Of a stretch of DNA of 64,000 bases, positions 59,635 to 64,000 are shown piece after piece. Source of the stretch: Rathayibacter sp. VKM Ac-2856. Its GTDB lineage: Bacteria > Actinomycetota > Actinomycetes > Actinomycetales > Microbacteriaceae. The number at the start of each line of letters is the position of its first letter. The first letter of the stretch is position 1. The DNA is taken from the NCBI RefSeq assembly GCF_013205055.1, contig NZ_JABMLF010000003.1:248001-312000 (forward strand), given 5' to 3'. A model generated the notes under the pieces. The model was not told the DNA's origin. It made no database searches and saw nothing but the letters and a program-made list of their open reading frames with translations. A program made the translations under genes and the position numbers.

Positions 59635-61196
59635 GCTGCACTTCCTTCCATGACGAGATCGAGCACGCGGTGCTCGTCGATCGAATCGGCGGGGCCCTCG
59701 TGGACCACGGCGCCGTCGGAGATCACGAGCACTCGGTCCGAGAGCCCGAGGACCTCGCCGATCTCGCTGGAGACCACGAGCACGGCGGCGCCGTTGGTCG
59801 CGAGGTCCCGGATCAGGGTGTAGATCTCGGCCCGCGCCCCGACGTCGACGCCGCGGGTCGGCTCGTCGAGCAGCAGCACCCGGCAGCCGCGCACCAGCCA
59901 GCGGGCGAGGAGCGCCTTCTGCTGGTTGCCGCCGGAGAGGGTGCGCGCGTCGCGGTCGACGCCGTGCGGGCGGAGGTCGAGCGCGACCGCCTGCTCGGCC
60001 GCCGCGGCGCGCTCGGAGCGCTCGTCGAGGAAGCCGCTCTTGGCGAAGCGCCCGAAGGTCGAGAGGGTGATGTTGCGGTAGACCGGCTCGTCCAGGAGCA
60101 GGCCCTGGCTCTTGCGCTCCTCCGGGCAGAGGCCGATGCCGGCGTCGACCGCCGAGCTGACCGAGCCGGCGCGCAGCCGCTTGCCCGCCACGCTGACGGT
60201 GCCGGTGCTGGCGCGTCGCGCCCCGTAGATCGTCTCGAGGATCTCGGAGCGGCCGGAGCCGACGAGGCCAGCGAGGCCGACGACCTCGCCGGCGCGGATC
60301 TCGAGCGAGACGTCGGCGAACGAGCCGCGCAGCCCCAGGTTCTCCACCTTCAGCAGCGTCTCGGCCTCGGCCGGCAGCTCCTGGCGGTCCGGGAAGACGT
60401 ACTCGACGGCGCGGCCGGTCATCAGCGTGATCAGCTGCGCGGTCGGGGTGTCGGCGACGGCGAGGTTCTTCGCGACCGTCGCGCCGTCCTTGATGACGGT
60501 GATCCGATCGCCGATGGCGCGGATCTCCTCCAGGCGGTGCGAGATGTAGACGATGGCGACGCCGTCGGCGGTGAGCTGGCGGACGACGTGGAAGAGGTTC
60601 TCGACCTCCTCGGAGTCGAGCACCGCGGAGGGCTCGTCCATGATGATGACCCGCGCGTCGTGCGAGAGGGCCCGGGCCATCTGGACGATCTGCTTGCCGG
60701 CCGCCGAGAGGCTGCCGACCTCGCGGTGCGGCGTGATCTCGGGGTGGCCGAGGCGCTCCATCAGCTCGCGGGTGATCTTCGCGGCCTTGTGCCGGGCGGT
60801 GAAGCCGCCGCGGGACAGCTCGTGGCCGAGGTAGATGTTCTCGGCGACGGAGAGGCCGTCGACGACGTCGAGCTCCTGGTACATCGTGGCGATGCCGAGC
60901 GCGAGAGCGGCCGTCGGCGAGGGGATCGTGACGACCTTGCCGTCGACGAGGATCTCGCCCTCGGTGGGCTGGTGGGCGCCGGCGAGCGTCTTGATCAGCG
61001 TGGACTTGCCGGCCCCGTTCTGACCGAGGAGGCAGTGCACCTCGCCCGGGCGGACGTCGAGATCGACGCCGTCGAGGGCTCGTGCTCCGGGGAAGACCTT
61101 GACGATTCCGCGCATCTGCAGAAGCAGCTCTGATGCGGTGTCCGGGGTGCGGGAAAGAGGCTGGGCAGCGGGGCTGCTGGGGTCTGCGGTGACCAT
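59631..61196 (-). CDS. ABC sugar importer ATPase (RbsA-like, two domains)
   Basis: The 521-residue protein has two ABC domains. Domain 1 carries Walker A GQNGAGKST, signature LSAAGKQI and Walker B VIIMDEPSAVLD. Domain 2 has a degenerate A loop GLVGSGRSE, signature LSGGNQQK and Walker B VLLLDEPTRGVD, as is normal in RbsA/MglA. I chose ATG 61196 (MVTADPSSP) because a strong promoter with -10 seven bases upstream implies a leaderless mRNA. It is the first gene of the importer operon. Confidence 0.93.
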   Translation of the reverse strand: MVTADPSSPAAQPLSRTPDTASELLLQMRGIVKVFPGARALDGVDLDVRPGEVHCLLGQNGAGKSTLIKTLAGAHQPTEGEILVDGKVVTIPSPTAALALGIATMYQELDVVDGLSVAENIYLGHELSRGGFTARHKAAKITRELMERLGHPEITPHREVGSLSAAGKQIVQMARALSHDARVIIMDEPSAVLDSEEVENLFHVVRQLTADGVAIVYISHRLEEIRAIGDRITVIKDGATVAKNLAVADTPTAQLITLMTGRAVEYVFPDRQELPAEAETLLKVENLGLRGSFADVSLEIRAGEVVGLAGLVGSGRSEILETIYGARRASTGTVSVAGKRLRAGSVSSAVDAGIGLCPEERKSQGLLLDEPVYRNITLSTFGRFAKSGFLDERSERAAAAEQAVALDLRPHGVDRDARTLSGGNQQKALLARWLVRGCRVLLLDEPTRGVDVGARAEIYTLIRDLATNGAAVLVVSSEIGEVLGLSDRVLVISDGAVVHEGPADSIDEHRVLDLVMEGSAA

Positions 61197-61203
61197 GCGG
61201 ACG

Positions 61204-61232
61204 AAGCTACAGTCACTTAAGTCGCGGGTCAA
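61204..61232 (-). promoter_or_regulatory. promoter of the ABC importer operon with palindrome in spacer
   Basis: On the minus strand TTGACC (61227-61232), a 17-bp spacer and TAGCTT (61204-61209) form the best consensus-like promoter in the window. Transcription would start near the ATG at 61196. The spacer contains ACTTAAGT (61215-61222), extendable as GCGACTTAAGTGAC, a likely repressor site. A ROK regulator is a reasonable candidate. Confidence 0.75.
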
Positions 61233-61538
61233 CCAAAAGTTCTGAGCCGTTTCGAAGGAGATCCGGGCGGTCCCTCAGCGCTTCGTAACGTGATCGACGC
61301 CCGCGTCAGCCCTGGGATCCGCGGGTTTACGCGACATCTGACGGCGTGTCGTCCGTCGTGTCGAGACATGGTGTCTCCCTATAGAGCGCTCTCCGACCCT
61401 ATGAATCCCCTTCGGGCCGCAACCGGATCGTGACCTTCGGCCGTCGATGCCCTCCGCCGGACCCTCCCGCGGGTCAGAAAGTGCTGGCGGAGCCGCGCAC
61501 GGGCATGACAGGGTCGTCCCGCCGACGAAAGGACGACG

Positions 61539-62735
61539 ATGTCGAACGACAGAGCACTGCGCGTCGCGATGGTGGGGACCGCCTTCATGGGCCGGACCCA
61601 CTCGCACGCCTGGCGCACCGCCCCCCGCTTCTTCCCGCTGCCGCTGCGGCCCGAGCTGGCCGTCCTGGTCGGCACCGACCCGCAGCGCACCGCCGAGCGC
61701 GCCCAGACCCTCGGCTGGAGCGAGTCGTCGACCGACTGGCGCGAGGTGATCGCCCGCGACGACATCGACCTCGTCGACATCTGCACCCCCGGCGACACCC
61801 ACGCCGAGATCGCGATCGCCGCCCTCGAGGCCGGCAAGCACGTGCTCTGCGAGAAGCCGCTGGCCAACTCCGTCGAGGAGGCCGAGCGGATGACCGCCGC
61901 GGCCGCCGCCTCCGGTCGCGTCGCGATGTGCGGCTTCAGCTACCGCCGCACCCCCGCGCTCGCGCTGGCCAGGAGCTTCGTCCAGGAGGGACGCCTCGGC
62001 GCGATCCGGCACGTCCGGGCCCAGTACCTGCAGGACTGGCTGAGCGACTCCGAGGCCCCGCTGACCTGGCGCCTCGACGCCGCCAAGGCCGGCTCGGGCG
62101 CGCTCGGCGACATCGGCGCGCACATCATCGACAGCGCCCAGTGGCTGACCGGCACGCCGATCACCTCCGTCTCCGCGGTGCTGCGCACCTTCACCACCGA
62201 GCGGCCGGTGCTCGCCGAGCAGGTCGGACTCGGCGGGCGTGCCGGTGCCGATGCCCCCCGCGGTCCGGTGACGGTCGACGACGCCGCCGCCTTCACCGCC
62301 TCCTTCGAGGGCGGCGCCCTCGGCGTCTTCGAGGCCACTCGCGTCGCCACCGGCCGGAAGAACGCCAACCGCATCGAGATCAACGGCGAGACCGGCTCGA
62401 TCGCCTTCGACTTCGAGCGGATGAACGAGCTCGAGTACTACGACGGCCGCGACCCCGAGGACGCCCAGGGCTTCCGCACCATCCAGGTCACCGAGCCGTC
62501 GCACCCCTACATGGACGCCTGGTGGCCCACCGGCCACGGCATCGGCTACGAGCACCTCTTCACCCACCAGGTCGTCGACCTCGTCGAGGCGATCGCCGCC
62601 GGCACCCCCGCCACCCCCACCTTCGCCGACGCCCTCGAGGTCCAGCGCGTCCTCACCGCCGTCTCCACCAGCGCCGCCCACCGCTCCGAGTCCACCCCCG
62701 TCCGGCGCACCCCCGGCGGCACCGGCCCGGTCTGA
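61539..62735 (+). CDS. Gfo/Idh/MocA-family oxidoreductase
   Basis: The 398-residue protein has an N-terminal NAD(P)-binding Rossmann domain (LRVAMVGTAFMGRTHSHAW; VDICTPGDTHAEIAIAALEAGKHVLCEKPLANS with the EKP motif), then the MocA-type C-domain (GALGDIGAHIIDSAQWL with the catalytic His region, NRIEINGETGSIAFDFERM). Such enzymes oxidise or reduce sugars or cyclitols such as inositol. AAAGGA 7 bases before ATG 61539 fixes the start. It is divergent from the sugar ABC operon, sharing a 342-base control region, and probably uses the imported substrate. Confidence 0.9.
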   Translation: MSNDRALRVAMVGTAFMGRTHSHAWRTAPRFFPLPLRPELAVLVGTDPQRTAERAQTLGWSESSTDWREVIARDDIDLVDICTPGDTHAEIAIAALEAGKHVLCEKPLANSVEEAERMTAAAAASGRVAMCGFSYRRTPALALARSFVQEGRLGAIRHVRAQYLQDWLSDSEAPLTWRLDAAKAGSGALGDIGAHIIDSAQWLTGTPITSVSAVLRTFTTERPVLAEQVGLGGRAGADAPRGPVTVDDAAAFTASFEGGALGVFEATRVATGRKNANRIEINGETGSIAFDFERMNELEYYDGRDPEDAQGFRTIQVTEPSHPYMDAWWPTGHGIGYEHLFTHQVVDLVEAIAAGTPATPTFADALEVQRVLTAVSTSAAHRSESTPVRRTPGGTGPV

Positions 62736-62791
62736 CGCCCCCGCTCCGACGCGGCGGGTGCGGAGAGGAGCCGGGCCCCCTTCGGCCGGGG

Positions 62792-63250
62792 CTACCCGAC
62801 CGTCCCCGGCCCCTCCCCCAGGTCGAGGAAGCCCAGACCTGGCACTCCGCGGTAGACCCCGTCTCCGGCGAGGAGGGGAAGGCCCTTCGCCATCGCGCAG
62901 GACGCGACCCACCGGTCGCCGGTGTGCCGCTTGTCGTGCAGGGGATGCCCGATCCGTCGGCACGCGGCGAACAGAGCCACGTGCGCCTCGATGACCGCGT
63001 CGTCGACGCCGATCGTGGGCGTGCCGTCGAGGAGCGATCGCAGCGCGTCCGTCCGGCTCGCGCCCCAGCTCGCCGCGGCGGCGCCCTGCAGGAGCTCCAC
63101 CCGGGACTGGAAGGAGACGACGACCCGCCGACCCCGGAGCGCCCGTCGCCACGACACGGTGACGTCGCCCGGGAGGGCCGCCGGCGGCCGACGGACGAAG
63201 AGGCGGCTGAAGACGTCGGTGTCGATCAGGACCGGGCCCGAGTCGCTCAT
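62792..63250 (-). CDS. PIN-domain (VapC-like) toxin-type protein
   Basis: The 152-residue protein has a PIN layout: VLIDTDVFSR (Asp10/Asp12 metal ligands), SRVELLQG (Glu), HTGDRWVASCA (Asp) and PLLAGDGVYRG (Asp). PIN toxins cut RNA. It starts with ATG overlapping the stop of the upstream gene (ATGA at 63250-63247), so the two proteins are made together, as in toxin-antitoxin pairs, although the partner is larger than a typical VapB. Confidence 0.82.
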   Translation of the reverse strand: MSDSGPVLIDTDVFSRLFVRRPPAALPGDVTVSWRRALRGRRVVVSFQSRVELLQGAAAASWGASRTDALRSLLDGTPTIGVDDAVIEAHVALFAACRRIGHPLHDKRHTGDRWVASCAMAKGLPLLAGDGVYRGVPGLGFLDLGEGPGTVG

Positions 63251-63987
63251 CCTCGGACCGCGCGCAGGAACGAGTCGAACTCGTCGTCGGAGAGCGCGAT
63301 CGCGTGTCCGGGGTCCGGACCGGGGGCCGACGCCAGGATCTCCTCGAGAGGCACGACCGAGGGGACGAGAGCACCGGCGAGGGGATCGACGAGGGAGTCG
63401 CCCATGCCGGAGACCGAGGCGTTCCGCACCGAGACGAGTCCGCCGTCCGAGTCGTACTCGGGGACGCCGACGGCGACGACGATCGAGTCCAGCAGACGCG
63501 CGACCGCCGTGTCGTCGACGACCGAGGAGAGGTCGATCCTCGACCCCGCCGCGTCCTCGAGGCGGAAGCGATGGGTGTGCAGATTGGCCGAGTAGAGCCG
63601 CCCCGTCACCTCGACGCGATCCGAGCCCTGCCTGCGAGGCGCCTGCCAGAGGTCGCGGCGCAGCGAGCGGGTCGCGACGGAGCCGTGCGTGCGCCCGTCG
63701 ACCGAGAACTCGACGTGCTGCGCCGCCTGCTGGAGAGCGCTGACCAGATGAGCGGTCGCCAGCGCGAGGGGGTCGCCGACCCAGTGCGGTCGATCGTTCC
63801 GCGCGATGCTCTCGAAGAGGGCTGCGAGCGTCTCGTCGAACGCCGTCTCCTCCTCGCTCTCGAAGTCGAGGGCGTCGGGCGTACCGGCCCGGTGGACCCG
63901 CACCGTCGTGCTCCCCGGCGCCAGCCCGACCATGAGGCGGGCGACCCGTCGAGTCCGCTGCGGAACGCGGCCGACCTGGTGCGCCAT
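63247..63987 (-). CDS. uncharacterised partner of PIN protein, start possibly beyond window
   Basis: The 246-residue product from ATG 63987 has an N-terminal mixed alpha/beta part. A central segment RVEVTGRLYSANLHTHRFRLEDAAGSRIDL...VAVGVPEYDSDGGLVSV resembles a small OB/SH3-like beta-barrel. The C-terminal tail HAIALSDDEFDSFLRAVRG is acidic and could wrap a toxin. The frame remains open to the window edge and no ribosome-binding site is visible, so the gene may start further upstream. It may be an antitoxin-like regulator of the PIN protein; this is inferred from the ATGA coupling only. Confidence 0.55.
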   Translation of the reverse strand: MAHQVGRVPQRTRRVARLMVGLAPGSTTVRVHRAGTPDALDFESEEETAFDETLAALFESIARNDRPHWVGDPLALATAHLVSALQQAAQHVEFSVDGRTHGSVATRSLRRDLWQAPRRQGSDRVEVTGRLYSANLHTHRFRLEDAAGSRIDLSSVVDDTAVARLLDSIVVAVGVPEYDSDGGLVSVRNASVSGMGDSLVDPLAGALVPSVVPLEEILASAPGPDPGHAIALSDDEFDSFLRAVRG

Positions 63988-64000
63988 CGTCTCGACACGT

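Noticed and set aside
1-64000. tRNA, rRNA and riboswitch genes
   Set aside because: By eye I found no segment with a tRNA T-arm/CCA arrangement, rRNA core or known riboswitch core. A covariance-model scan would be needed to exclude small RNAs.

Overview
The window is about 70% or more G+C. Genes are tightly packed, with many ATGA/GTGA stop-start overlaps, frequent GTG starts and a few apparently leaderless starts. Gene content (PucR, ECF sigma with RskA-like anti-sigma, actinobacterial EBO genes, Phe/Ala-rich exported proteins) and a dispersed palindromic repeat of the type TCTCGATAC...GCTACTCGACCAGCATG point to an actinobacterium, most likely Microbacteriaceae (Rathayibacter or Curtobacterium-like). 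The family is an inference from gene content and repeats, not a sequence search.

Region by region. (1) 1-862: two small membrane protein genes, the first cut by the window edge. (2) 1327-18719: a large surface-polysaccharide locus. It has seven glycosyltransferases, two hexapeptide-repeat acyltransferases, a WS/DGAT-like O-acyltransferase, a Wzx-type flippase, a Wzy-type polymerase, a Wzz-like chain-length protein and an SGNH-hydrolase lipoprotein. It is arranged as a plus-strand block, a minus-strand block and a plus-strand block. No priming undecaprenyl-phosphate sugar transferase is seen in the window. (3) 19150-31806: a secreted subtilase, a small acidic protein, a catabolic group (cysteine hydrolase, PucR regulator, NCS1 permease, amidohydrolase), a polysaccharide pyruvyltransferase-family protein and a secreted beta-helix protein. 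(4) 31945-40896: siderophore-interacting protein, a membrane protein, an ECF sigma/anti-sigma pair, an ACR3/bile-acid-symporter-like transporter, a TspO-like protein with a strong operator next to a broken alcohol dehydrogenase, a Phd-like protein and an Abi/HEPN protein. (5) 41072-48328: a complete-looking minus-strand EBO (metabolite traffic) operon led by an inositol-3-phosphate synthase, with EboA fused to a TIM barrel. (6) 48511-62735: ROK regulator, a DUF916/WxL-like exported pair, a Tat-exported TIM-barrel protein, a large secreted PQQ-type sugar dehydrogenase, a ribose-type ABC importer and a Gfo/Idh/MocA oxidoreductase. This looks like a sugar or polyol use locus. (7) 62792-63987: a PIN-domain toxin-like gene coupled to an uncharacterised partner, possibly continuing beyond the window.

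The most striking non-coding feature is a family of composite palindromic repeats built from 19-bp-spaced half-sites (plus-strand forms CCGGCACGC and CACGAGCCGG). It forms three tandem arrays with exact but different periods: 91 bp (4746-5588), 102 bp (27571-28080) and 124 bp (32957-33409). A lone unit lies at 21058. Units in three places are lengthened by exactly one 19-bp half-site. I do not recognise this as a described repeat class and regard it as the best candidate for something new here.
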